Positions 1-11,400 of a stretch of 64,000 nucleotides of DNA are shown here, one piece after another. Positions within the stretch are counted from its first letter, which is position 1. Every line of letters starts with the position of its first letter. Both the position numbers and the translations under genes were made by a program. Source of the stretch: Linepithema humile (taxonomy: Eukaryota; Arthropoda; Insecta; Hymenoptera; Formicidae); NCBI RefSeq assembly GCF_040581485.1, contig NC_090134.1:10880501-10944500 (forward strand), written 5' to 3'. The notes beneath the pieces were generated by a model. It made no database searches and was not told the DNA's origin. It worked only from the letters and a program-made list of their open reading frames with translations.

Positions 1-51
1 CTGTCAATACGCGTCCGCACAATTTGACAGCTCCTCCGAAACTGAACTGAC

Positions 52-230
52 CAGTGATGCAAACTCGAGCCGGCCAGCACCAGGGCTCCGTGGTAGGGGA
101 AGCATGCACACAAGCGAGAATCGCTTACGTCACACGTACGTGTGCGCACATATCATATCATATCTCGCTTGTGTGCATGCTTCCCCTACCACGGAGCCCT
201 GGTGCTGGCCGGCTCGAGTTTGCATCACTG
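52..230. mobile_element. hAT-type foldback MITE
   Basis: An inverted repeat of about 67 bases: the segment at 52-118 returns as its reverse complement at about 164-230, ends CAGTGATGC and GCATCACTG. The same 8 bases, GAACTGAC, flank both sides (44-51 and 231-238), the target-duplication length of hAT elements. The terminal 100 bases resemble the hAT end at 21660-21782, so this looks like a deletion derivative of that family. No coding capacity. Confidence 0.9.
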
Positions 231-232
231 GA

Positions 233-360
233 ACTGACAAACGTTGTTTACAAACAAGCGTCTCCTTAGAAACGAATCTTCTACTCTTTCTATAAGACTG
301 ACAGACTAACGTTATTTACAAATAAGCGTCTCCCTGGAGACGAATCTTCTGCTCTCAATG
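233..360. repeat. Imperfect tandem duplication, about 63-base unit
   Basis: Two adjacent copies (about 233-295 and 297-360) share the order ACTGACA, ACGTT-TTTACAAA, AAGCGTCTCC and ACGAATCTTCT. The hAT MITE at 52-230 inserted at the edge of the first copy. Nature unknown; perhaps LTR debris. Confidence 0.6.
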
Positions 361-378
361 AGACGAAATACAGGGACG

Positions 379-384
<6 letters not shown>

Positions 385-458
<74 letters not shown>

Positions 459-462
459 CAGT
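385..462. repeat. TA microsatellite
   Basis: Almost pure alternating TA with a few interruptions. Confidence 0.9.
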
Positions 463-479
463 ATATATAACATAGTTAT

Positions 480-955
480 AACATTGGTTTAAAAAAAAAG
501 TATGCAGTTGCATGTTGCAAATTACATATTTTTTCTTAAAAGCAACTATGTGTTTTCTTTATACCAATTGATTCGTCTCATTATTTTGTGCATAAAAGTA
601 TTAAGGTAAAATTTTTGAAAATTGAATGTTTTACAAGATATTTTGTATTTTATGTCAAAATGCTGTAACTTTCAAGCCTCATAACTCAAAAAGTACTTAA
701 TGAAAAATAACTTTATTATAGTGTTTTGAAAAGCTCTTGACACCAGCTATTAGATTTTGGAATCAAAAATAGAGGTTTCTATTTAAAAAATTTGATTTGA
801 CCTTGAAATGACCTTGAAGGTCACGGGCAAGGCCAAATCTAAGGTCACCATCGGATTGCTCGAGAAAAATCCTACAACTTTGTCGAGTTCATTTTCCTCT
901 GTGATGCGTATTTTTCAAATTATTTAGCCGTCCCGGAACTTTTGACACACGCTGT
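480..955. mobile_element. Decayed mariner-like MITE remnant
   Basis: Parts match two better-preserved elements in the window. The phrase around ACCAATTGATTCGTCTCATT also occurs in the MITE at 24323-24786, and TAGTGTTTTGAAAAGCTCTT is shared with the TA-flanked MITE at 37292-37598. No clean ends are visible. Confidence 0.5.
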
Positions 956-2379
956 ATATATATAATGTATATTATGTGCTTTATATTATCTATATTCATA
1001 TCAAAATATCTTTCTAAAAAATTGACATCATTTTATATATTTTTTTTACAATAAATGTATATGATATATGCCATATTTTTTATTTCTAAAGCATGAAATA
1101 TAAAGATATTTTTAATTTCTTGTGTCTATCATTTGTAAAAAAATCTTGATAAAAGAAACAACATTAATTTTGCGACTTGCAATAATCTGTTTCAATATAT
1201 GCTTCTTTTAAATACTTACAATTAGCCTTATTTTATGTGATTAACTTGATATTTAAAATACGTATTAAAATCGAAAATGTATTTTTATTACAGTAGAAAA
1301 GAAACATTCTTGTCTTACAACAGAGAGAAATGGCAAAATATAATATTGTCTAAAGTACAGTCCGATAAAAACTGTTAAAATTGAACATTTTATAAAACCA
1401 CTGTGATTCATGAAAAATCAGAACTGTTATTTTAAAAATTTAGACATATTTCGACTGTGTGTTTTAAACTGCACTACACATTCAAAAATCACAGATTAAT
1501 TTTATTTCTACAAAGTTGTGTATAATGTCAGTGGAAAAGTGATTTATTTTTTATTACATGATATTTAACCATTTCTCTCTAGTGTAAGACTACAATGTTT
1601 TTTTTTTTTACTGAATTAGAAATTAATTTTATATTTAATGTGTATTTTAGATACCAAGGTAAACGCATAAAATAAGGCTATTTGTAAGTATTTAAATAAA
1701 GTATATATTGAAACAGATTATTGCAAGTCACAAAATTAATGTTGTTTCTTTTATCAAGATTTTTTTACAAATAATACATATGTTACGTCCTAACCTGGAG
1801 GAAAAGGGGCGGAGTCAGGTATACGGACGGACGCAACAATAAAAGTATAAATTTGTGGTGTTTGCTCGCTGGTCGGTATGAGAGGAGGCGACCGCGCGAG
1901 CCGAACGATTTCCCTTGGCTGAGAACAGGTCAACGATTGTAAGGATCGATATTACGCTGTTAGAGGCCTTAACCATTCGTTCGTGGTTCCTTTTTCTGGT
2001 CGAAACTTAACTCCTTTTACCAAGGGCGGAACCTCGTGCGATTTTCAAAGGAGAAGAGGGAGGTCTATGACGGAGGTCCTACAACTATTAAGGATTTACA
2101 CACTAGAATTAGGTTGTAACATGAGTTGACGTTACATTGACATATTTCCTAATTTGGTTTGATTTCTCAGTCGGGAGAAAGAGAGAGAGAGAGAGACAAG
2201 GAGTGACTATAAAATTTAGACTTACTACGTGGATGTCTTGAAATGTACTTAGATCTCCAATTCTAAAGTCCAGGTGTAGTCGGCCTTGAGGTGTACTTGA
2301 TCCTCCTGGGGTCAGTTAGTAGTATCCGCACTGGGTCGATCGGAGACTGATTGCAGCTGAGGGGGATGAGAGTGAAGAG

Positions 2380-2580
2380 CTACGGCTGATGAGCGTTATA
2401 TCCTTCGCGCCGGGAAAACTGATCGGAGGCGTTGCACAGATCCTCGTATTCGTAGTCAAAATAGTTTCTTTGAACACCGATGTATTCTGAATTGTCTTCC
2501 GTAACCGGTCTCGTGTACTGGAGAAGTAATTGGCGCGCACGGTATTTTACTCCCCCACGTTGCGTCTTAGATTTGGGCAT
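2380..2580 (-). CDS. Small conserved protein encoded in the LTR-like element, copy 1
   Basis: I do not recognise the family. A 66-residue frame starts MPKSK (ATG at 2578-2580) and is basic at its N-terminus, RGGVKYRA. The homologous frame at 59207-59569 shares RGGVKYRA, QLLLQYT, YIGV and SDQFSRREG. Differences are mostly conservative (R/K, Q/E, F/Y), and the one length change between them is a whole codon. Here the frame stops at a TAG where the other copy has TGG for Trp. After that stop the same frame still matches the other copy (FTLIPLSC, DPRR), so this copy looks prematurely truncated from about 120 residues. It lies about 400 bases downstream of a TATA box on the same strand. Confidence 0.55.
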   Translation of the reverse strand: MPKSKTQRGGVKYRARQLLLQYTRPVTEDNSEYIGVQRNYFDYEYEDLCNASDQFSRREGYNAHQP

Positions 2581-2617
2581 GAAGGATAATGTTGTCAATC
2601 CGAAAATTTTATGCTAA

Positions 2618-2691
2618 AAGCGTGCGGTGGTCCGCACCACGATTAGCGGGGATACAGAAACCAAGTACAACGTGCGGTGGTCCGCACCGGA
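2618..2691. repeat. Duplicated CG-rich palindromic box
   Basis: The near-palindrome CGTGCGGTGGTCCGCACC occurs twice, just upstream (- strand sense) of the small reading frame. The box recurs in the second copy near 59656-59675. It could be a hairpin in the leader RNA or a protein-binding site. Confidence 0.5.
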
Positions 2692-2982
2692 GCAAATAGT
2701 TCTGAGTGCTGATTCAGAGAGATAACTGGATGGTTGGGTGTTAGGTAGGGTGTAGGTTGTACACGAGAAAAGAGATCGAATAGTTTTAACAGACACTTTA
2801 CTGTATCTATTTTGTTACAAACACTTACAGTCACTTAAAAATGTTGCGAATTATTTCTAAGTCCCAATATTCAAACTGTTCGGGTAATACTAAAAGTCTC
2901 TCTCTACTAACTGGCTGGCTCTCTAACTAAAACCTCCGCTGACTCTCTAACTAAAACTCCGCTGACTCTCGCTGGGTCCCTT

Positions 2983-2991
2983 CCTTTTATA
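2983..2991 (-). promoter_or_regulatory. TATA box of LTR-like element
   Basis: TATAAAAGG on the - strand, conserved at the equivalent position in the second copy (63263-63271). It lies about 380 bases inside the element's - strand 5' end, where a U3/R promoter would sit in an LTR. Confidence 0.6.
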
Positions 2992-4001
2992 CTCAGATTT
3001 TTTGGTTTTGGAAGGGAGGTATTCCTTAAGATTTTGGATCCTTGAGAAAATCTTAGGGTAGAGGAAAGTAATAAAGATAGATTTCCAATAGGAAATCGAA
3101 CTTAAAGATAGGCGGGAATAAGGCGAGGTGGTGGTATTTAGTGTAGACGCTATAAAATTTTATCGGTGCGGACGTGATCATCGCCGGAAACTCAAAGAAC
3201 AATTTATCTTATCGGAAATTTCGATATGTGTCTGAAATAATCTTAGTGAGTTTTATGGTTTTATTTTTATTTGTAAAGGCCAAATTTTCATTAGGGATCT
3301 CTTTGAGTTTTACCGACTGATCGTGAGAAAGTTGCGCAAAGAAGAACCGTGTAGGATGTAGGATGTAACACATACAAGAAACTAAAAATATCTTTATATT
3401 TCATGCTTTATAAATAAGTTATATGACATATGTCATACGTCATATAACTAATATATAATATAAATTATATGACATATACATTTATTATAAAAATATATAC
3501 AATATACAAAATGATATTAACTTTTTACATAGATACTTTGATGTGAATATGTATAATATGGAGCACATAATATACATAATATATATACATAATATACAGG
3601 GTTGGGAAGTAACTCGTTACTTGTAACGAAGTTACAGTTACAGTTATTTTTTTTCGGTAACTATAACTTAACTTCGTTCCTTTTTCTTCATCTATAACTG
3701 TAACTTAACTTAGTTACACATTTATGATAACTAGTAACTAATTTAACAGTTAATTTAATATTCTGGCTGCGTTCCATAAAGCATATATGCGCGCAGGATA
3801 TCGTTTACGTATCGTACATATGCACGCATATGTGCATTTATATGCTTCACGGAACGCAGTCTGTGAACAAAAATGCGCGCATAACTGCTTCAAGTCTGGG
3901 TCAAGAGCAGCTAATGCGTACATTGGTGTACACTGGCATCCTCGCTAACAAAAGTAAGACTTTTCTTTTGTGACATTTTGGATAAAATAATTTTGGATAA
4001 A

Positions 4002-5213
4002 ATGGATTTAGTGGATTTTGATGTATTTATAAATGAAGATTTAACAATAACGATACAAATCGATCGGAAATCGGCCGAAAGAGCTTTTACAGGTTAGTTT
4101 ATATATATATACATATATCATATATATATTATTTATTTATTGCACAAATTTTTTTACATTTTTATTTTTTAGATAGTGCCTATTTACAAGAAATAACTAA
4201 TCAAGAATTGAATAAATTAAATATAAAAACAGTAAATAGAATAATAGATTTGCCACAAAGTAAATCAAAGGACAAAAATAAAAATAAAAATTATTCTGTT
4301 CAACAAAATAAAAATAATTCTATTAAACAAAATAAAAATAATTCTGTAGAACAAAATGAAAAAAATTCTGTTGAACAAAATGAAAATGATTCTGTTGAAC
4401 AATCACAATGTGCAAATGAAGGTATCGTAATATTTAAAATATTTATAAAAAAGATCTCTCTATTATTACCGCTTATAACTCTAAATTAACGCGCTTTACA
4501 TTTTATAAAAAACTTTTTTATTTTTTAGAAAGAAGTATTTCGTTATGGGCGCAGAACGACACACATCTTATTACATTATACAAAGAAAAGGAAGATGATT
4601 TAAAAAATGGACGATTAAGACAAGGGAAATTTTGGGAAATTATTGCCAAAGAAATAAGCAGAATCAACCCCAAGATTAAATAAACTGCGATTCAGTGCAG
4701 TAATAAAATGTCTTGTTTAAAACGTACTTATAAGAACATCAAAGACCACAATAATAAATCTGGAAACGATAGAAAAACTTGGTCATTTTACGAGGTATTT
4801 AAAAAAAATTTATTTGTTTTATTTGTAAGCCGAAAATAATATTATACTTAAAAGTTTTATGAGAAAATTTTTTTTAATAGGAGATGGATGAAATTTTTGG
4901 TAATCGAGCATGGGTCAACCCAAAAAGTCTGGCTTCAGAAGCTGGTCCAAGCCGACTTTCATCATCTAGTTCAACATCATCATCACCAACTTTTACAAAA
5001 TCATGTAAGAGAAAAAGGGAGAATTTTTTAGAAGAATTAATAAACCAAAGTAAAATACAGCAAAAAGAAAAAAATACACGAGAAGAGAAAAAACTTGAAA
5101 TGTTTGATAAATTTAGAGAAGAAAGACTTAAGATGCACAAAGAAAAAATAAGCATGCAACAAAAGTTATTGGACGTAATGACAAAATTATGTTCAGCAAA
5201 TAAAAACAATTAA
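4002..5213 (+). pseudogene. Harbinger Myb/SANT-like DNA-binding protein
   Basis: Second gene of Harbinger elements, which binds the element ends and helps bring the transposase to DNA. I read four exons with canonical splice sites and consistent phase: 4002-4092, 4173-4421, 4529-4794 and 4881-5213. Exon 2 encodes a repetitive N/Q/S-rich stretch with recurring NNSVEQN-type units. Exon 3 encodes a trihelix-like domain: SLWAQNDTHLITLYKE, later CSNKMSCLKRTYKNI and RKTWSFYE. Exon 4 ends in a charged coiled-coil segment of K/E/R-rich helix. An in-frame TAA at 4681-4683 breaks the domain, so the copy is non-functional unless read through. It is convergent with the transposase gene. Confidence 0.8.
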
Positions 5214-6130
5214 TTTTAAGTTATTTTAAGTATTCATCAGTTTTATTATATATATATATATTTTTTTTTTTTTCTCAGATTTACAATATATATTTTCTTT
5301 GAAAAAATTTGATTTAATTTTTAGATTTCATTAAAAAACAATATTGATTTATTTTTAATTAAAGCAATGTAATTGCATTTATTTTCAATATTATGTTGTG
5401 TTAATATCTGAAAGTATCTACTTATCAATATAATTGAAAGATAAAAAAAATCTTTTTGTTTAAGTAGTCTGAGATTAGACTGAGTTTAAACTGCAAGACT
5501 GTGATTAATGTGATGATGTGCAAAATATTTTTAATTTGTTATTTTAACTTTGCAGTTTATTATTTGTTAAAACTATAATTAACTATAATGCTATAAAATA
5601 AATATGTACGCCAAAACTGTATAGCAATTTCATGAAAATGCATAATCTGCTTAAAATATTTTTATATTAAAAATTATAAAAAATTTTAAAATATTTCTAT
5701 GTAAGTTGCAAAAAATAAGTTATTCTAATAAAATGACATATACAAAATTTATTTATTTATTTTAATTAATGCTACAATATTGATATTATAATATTATAAT
5801 TTATTTAATATAATTTATATTTTTAAATATATAAAAAAAATTTCAAATTTTTTTTTACGCAAAATGTAAGTACAAATGTCAATACAAAATTCTTAATGAT
5901 AAAGATATTTTATTAAATATTTTTTAATATTACAGTAAAGTCGTTAAATAAAATTAAAAAATTTTAATCTTATATTGAATTTTTTATTACTTCGTTGTAT
6001 AAAGATCCTAATATTGTCAGTTTCTTGTATCGATATAATTCGTGGCTTTTTTGAATTTTCAGAACTTTTACAGTTTTCCTAATCCATATTTTCACATTTA
6101 CCAGTATTAGTGAACTTACATGTAATTAAA
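5214..6130. other. Non-coding centre of the Harbinger element
   Basis: AT-rich sequence between the two convergent Harbinger genes. I see no gene in it; it would hold both 3' untranslated ends. Confidence 0.6.
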
Positions 6131-6699
6131 TTAAAATCGCATTTCTAAATTATTCATTATTGCGTTACGTTTTGCTTTAGCAGCCTCAATATTTGCATTT
6201 TGCACATTTTGTACTCGTGCAGGGCAAGGTTGATTATTTATATTTTCTATTTCATTCATTAAATCATTATGTAAAATGCAAATATTGTGCAATACACAAG
6301 TAGCAATTATATACTCAGGAATTCTTTTTACGTCTACCAGAGATAATCTATCAAATATTCTTCTCCATCTTGTTTTTAATACTCCAAACGCTCTTTCAAT
6401 TGCTATGCGAGCTGCCGACTGACAATAATTAAAATGTACTTGTTTTCTTGTAAGATAACCATTGTTTTTAAATGGTACCATTAAATTTAAATGAATAGGA
6501 TATGCAGCGTCTCCCACAAGATAACTTTCATTAGGAAAGTAGATATCTGGTTGTTCCATGTAATCACTTATTTGTGAATTACGCAATACCCTAGCATCAT
6601 GTACACTCCCAGCATGGCCTACTAATACACTTGTAAATAATAATTTGTGAGTGCAAACTCCCTGCAAAATAAGTTAATTATTAAAAATTATACAATATA

Positions 6700-6700
6700 T

Positions 6701-6779
<79 letters not shown>
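6700..6779. repeat. TA microsatellite in transposase intron
   Basis: Long alternating TA run inside the intron before the last Harbinger transposase exon. Confidence 0.9.
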
Positions 6780-6782
<3 letters not shown>

Positions 6783-7675
6783 TCAATATGTAATACATAA
6801 ATTTATATAAAGAAATGTATAAACTATGAAATTGTGGATGTGTGTGCATGTGTGCTGTGTGTGGATTTGTATGTAAAAAATAACTAATTTACCTGAAGAT
6901 TAATAGCGGAATATCCTTTGCGGCATATGTAATCATCACCATTTTCTATGGGCTTATTGATTTCAATAAGGGTTTCGTCAATAGCTCCAATAACACCACG
7001 TAATCCACTTACATTATAAAATTCATCCATTACTTCAACAGCTTTTTGTCCTGTTGGCCATTTAATGAATTGATGTGCAATTGTGAAAAGAGCAGATATC
7101 ACTCTCCTCAATGCTCGAAAACAAGTTGCTTTGCCAACCCCAAATCTATCACTCACTGATCTGAAAGCAAAAATGAATCTTTATATCCATTAAGCAATGT
7201 AAGTAACCAATTTTTATAGTTAATATAAATAAATGTCAATGAATTATTAAAGAAATGTACCAAAAACTTTCAGGTGTAGCCATAAACCATAGTGACATTA
7301 ATAATTGTTTTTTGGCTGGAATACATTTGTTTCCCATATTACAGTTTTTTTGTTCCAGTATTGGGCCGATTAAAAATAAAATTCTTTCAAATGATGCTGG
7401 ATATAATCTGTAAACAAAATTTCATTACATTTTTATATTTTTATTATTCAATCTTATATTTATATTTACAAATTATTTACAAATTTTTTAATTACATACC
7501 GAAAATGTCTTTTAAAATCTTCAGCATTTAGATGGTTGACTATATTTTCTACGTAGTTCTGAACTTTAGGAATTTTATTTAAATCAGATCTATCGTCTTT
7601 AGTTATTGCACTTAGCTTTAACACCAAATCTTGTTCATCATCACTTGAGTCAGAAAAGAAAAATTCCACAATTTC

Positions 7676-7919
7676 TGTCTAATATTATTTGAGATCCGTA
7701 CGACTAGATGGCACTATCGACACGAATGGTGGTGGGAGTGAGTGTGTCGGTCGTAATGATACGCATAACAAGACGTATAATAAAGCAATCAGTTTAATTC
7801 AAAGGAAGGTTTCTTTTATTTGTATTGTTCAATCCGTAGTGAGCAAATTTCAGGCACCAGCTTGAAGCAGAAAGAGAAAAACGCAAAGAAATACGCACGG
7901 ACGCATTTCTCATAAAACA
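7676..7919 (+). repeat. BEL 5' LTR
   Basis: TG...CA ends, 244 bases, no difference seen from the 3' LTR. Confidence 0.93.
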
Positions 7920-7920
7920 G

Positions 7921-7938
7921 TGGTCCTTCGAGCCGGAT
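7921..7938 (+). other. BEL primer-binding site
   Basis: TGGTCCTTCGAGCCGGAT begins one base after the LTR. It is complementary to a tRNA 3' end reading CCGGCTCGAAGGACCA, which fits insect tRNA-Tyr as I remember it. Confidence 0.7.
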
Positions 7939-8402
7939 CTCACGTGAGGTGAGGTTAGCACGTACCACGTTGCAAGGCTTTCGCGAATTTCTGTGGTGAC
8001 TGAATTCGAAGGTTTAACGTGGATCGAGAAAAGAGGATATTTATTCGCATTACTGGACTTAAGAACTTTTATCAGTTAAGTTGCAATAAAGTAAGAAGGA
8101 TCTCACGTAAGGTGAGAGAGACAGCTACAGCTAGCTACGCGGACTATACTAACGAGTGAAAGAGAAACAGGACAGACAAAGATCGGGGAGGCACGAGCTC
8201 AAGTGGACAATAACAACCACACTCACGGACACATTCTGAAAACAACAATCGCATATTATTCAAGGCATATATGTACATTCAGAGGACTTCTATGATCAAG
8301 GATTATTGACGCAACAAAGAGACACGGAATCTTAATATTTATTCCATAAGGGTGAGTTGTTTGTACCAGTACTGTAATCACATAGTATTCGCATCGTTTA
8401 AC

Positions 8403-11400
8403 ATGGCAGTATCTATGAAACAATTGACACAAGCACGCGGGCAAATTAAGGCTCATATCACGCGATTTAGAACATTTTTAGACGGTTTTAGTCCGGAACA
8501 CAGCATTGTCGCATTAGAAACTCGTTTAGAAAAAATCGAGCCATTTTATGAGCGATATGATGAAGTACAGTCGCAAATAGAAACCGCGGCACAAACGGAG
8601 GAAGAAGTAGAGACAGCGCGAAATGAACGTGATCAATTCGAGACGTCGTATTTCAAACTAGTGACACGAGCGAAAACTATCTTGAGACCGGAAAGGGTTC
8701 CGGCCAGAAATGATCGGGCGATTATCCAAGACGAAGTAAATGTACATAATGTTCCGCAGATAGGCGTAAAATTGCCGGTTATCAAACTGCCAGTATTCGA
8801 CGGTTCGCATGATCGTTGGATAAAATTTAGAGACACATTCCAGTTGATGATTGATGATAATCCAACATTAACAGACATTCAAAAGTTCCATTATTTAGAC
8901 TCAGCAATTACAGGCGACGCAGAGCGCGCGATCGAAGCTCTAGGAATTTCAGCGGCAAATTATCAGACGGCATGGAAGACGTTGAAGGAGCGATTTGAAG
9001 ACCATAAGGCGTTATCGCACTACCATGTGCGAGGTTTATTCGAACTTTCCGCAATGACAAGGGATTCGCTCACTTCATTGAGACAACTTATCGACCAAAC
9101 AACCAATCATCTTCTAGCTCTAAAGAATTTGGGTGAAGCAGTCGACAGTTGGGATAGCATGATTGTATACTTACTTTCTACGAAGCTAGACGCTTACACT
9201 AAACGAGAATGGGACAAGAGGGCTTTACAGCTGAACGAGAAACCGACATTCAAAGAGATTATTGAATTCTTAAATTCGCATTGCAAGTATTTGGAACGTC
9301 AGGAGGTCAATAAACAAGACCCCACAATTAAAGGTAAAGGCAACCCTTCTGCGATAAAGACATCAAAGTTTAAAACGAACAATATATCATCGCATGTTAC
9401 ACAACGTGTTAGCTGTCCAATCTGTAAAAACGCTCATAATATATATCATTGCGAAGAATTTGTGAAACTTCCGATTCCATCAAGAATCAGTGAAGTGCAG
9501 AAGCATAAGTTATGTTTTAACTGTTTGAGATCGGATCATCAAAACAAGGATTGTACTTCCGGCCACTGTCGCAAATGTTCAAGGAAACATAACACGCTAT
9601 TACATCGAGATGAAGCGTCCCAAGAGACCGATCCCAAAATCCAAGTAAATAAGAACACTGCTTCAGACAGTAAGGAAGATGTTAAAGGAGTTGCATGCCA
9701 TCACACCCAACGAAGGGATATACCAGTAATGTTGGCTACTGCTATCATCAGTGTACAGGACTCACAAGGAAATCTCCAGGACTGCCGAGTTCTATTAGAC
9801 GGAGGATCTCAATCGCATTTTATAACACAAAAATTTTGTGAACGATTAAACTTGAATTTGGTGCCAATTAATCAGCCAGTGTCCGGGCTTGGCAGCCAGC
9901 AAATTAACTTAAGTAAAAAAACAGAAATTATATTTAAATCAAAATATAATGCTTACGGTGCAAGGATAACTTGCCTAGTTATACAAAATATTACAGAAGA
10001 CATGCCGAACGTATCTGTGGACGCATTCACATTGAAGATTCCGAAGAACTTAACTCTAGCAGATCCATTATTCCATCAATCACGTCCAATTGACTTGCTT
10101 ATTGGAGCTGAACATTTCTGGGATCTTTTATGCATTGGTCAGATACCATTGGGACCTTTCCTACCTATTATGCAGAAGACAAAGTTTGGCTGGATAATAG
10201 GAGGTCCTATGGCCTCTTCACTAAAGAAGGATCGAGCAAGAAAATGTTGTCACGTCGTAACTACTCAACAACTGCATGATCAAATCGCAAGATTTTGGCA
10301 ACTCGAAGAATGTAATCCTTCTATTAAAGGAAGTGTCGAAGATACTATCTGTGAAGATTATTTCTGTTCTACAACTACTCGCAATGAGGAAGGAAGATTT
10401 GTAGTCAGTATTCCATTCCGAGAGAATCTACAGGCTCTTGGTCAATCAAAGGAAAGAGCTTTTCGACGATTGCTTGCGATTGAGAGAAAATTAAAGGGAG
10501 ATATTTCCTTGTCATTTGAATATCGAAGCTTTATGAGTGACTATGAAACATCGGGACATATGTCACAAGTTCCTATGATACAGTTCAATGAGAAGATTGC
10601 ATACTATCTTCCCCATCATGCAGTGCGGAAAGAAGATAGCACAACCACTAAGGTTCGAGTCGTATTTGATGGTTCCGCAAAAACAACTTCGGGTTTGTCC
10701 ATCAATGATGTACAATATGTGGGGCCTGTCGTGCAAGATGATCTATTCTCAATCTTGTTGAGATTTCGTAAGCACAAATTCGTAATATCAGCCGATATTA
10801 AACAAATGTACAGACAGGTACTAGTTCGATCAGATCAACGTAACTATCAGCAAATTCTTTGGAGAAAGGACGATTCAACAGAAGTCCAAGAATACCAGCT
10901 AAATACGATCACATATGGAATGGCATCCGCTCCGTTTCTGGCAACTAGATGCCTACAACAAATAGCCCAAGAGCATGCAAAGGATTATCCAATAGCTAGT
11001 AGAATAATTGCGCGAGATTTCTACATGGATGATCTGCTGTCAGGAGCCGAGTCTATACAAGAAGCACAAGAACTTAAACAAGTTTTATCCGAATTACTGA
11101 TTGACTATGGATTCGAGCTGAGAAAATGGGCAAGCAATAATAAACATATCGTGCAATCGAAGCCAGAAGAATCTTTTTCGATTTTTCTTCATGAAGGGAA
11201 GATTCCTAAGATCCTTGGGTTATCGTGGAACTCAGAGAAGGACATATTGAATTTCTCATTAAATACTTCTAGACCAGATCGTATCACGAAACGAACGATT
11301 CTGTCAATCATTGCATGCATCTTTGATCCTCTGGGATTAATTGTTCCTATTGTCGTCACGGCAAAATTGATATTGCAGCAATTGTGGCAACTCCAGTTGG

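Larger units (their letters stand above)
1781..3370 (-). mobile_element. LTR-like 1.59 kb element, copy 1
   Basis: Begins TGTTACGTCCTAACC and ends GGATGTAACA, so it has TG...CA ends with a 12-base imperfect terminal inverted repeat. It is flanked by the 4-base duplication CATA (1777-1780, 3371-3374). A second copy lies at 58821-63876 with a different flanking duplication (GCTG). On the - strand it holds TATAAAAGG and, downstream, a small reading frame. Size, ends, duplication and promoter suggest a solo LTR of a Ty3/gypsy-type element, but an LTR carrying a conserved reading frame is unusual; a short DNA transposon is the alternative. Confidence 0.7.
960..3595. repeat. Long foldback element, interrupted
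   Basis: The left arm (about 965-1345) returns as reverse complement at about 1563-1780 and, after an insertion, 3375-3590. Shared words include AAAGCATGAAATATAAAGAT and AAACAACATTAATTTTG. Removing 1781-3374 restores a continuous right arm. The loop (1346-1562) and arms have no recognisable gene. AT-rich and old, with many mismatches between arms. Confidence 0.75.

Noticed and set aside
4874..5209. 111-residue antisense frame
   Set aside because: Exact shadow of the last exon of the Harbinger Myb/SANT-like gene.
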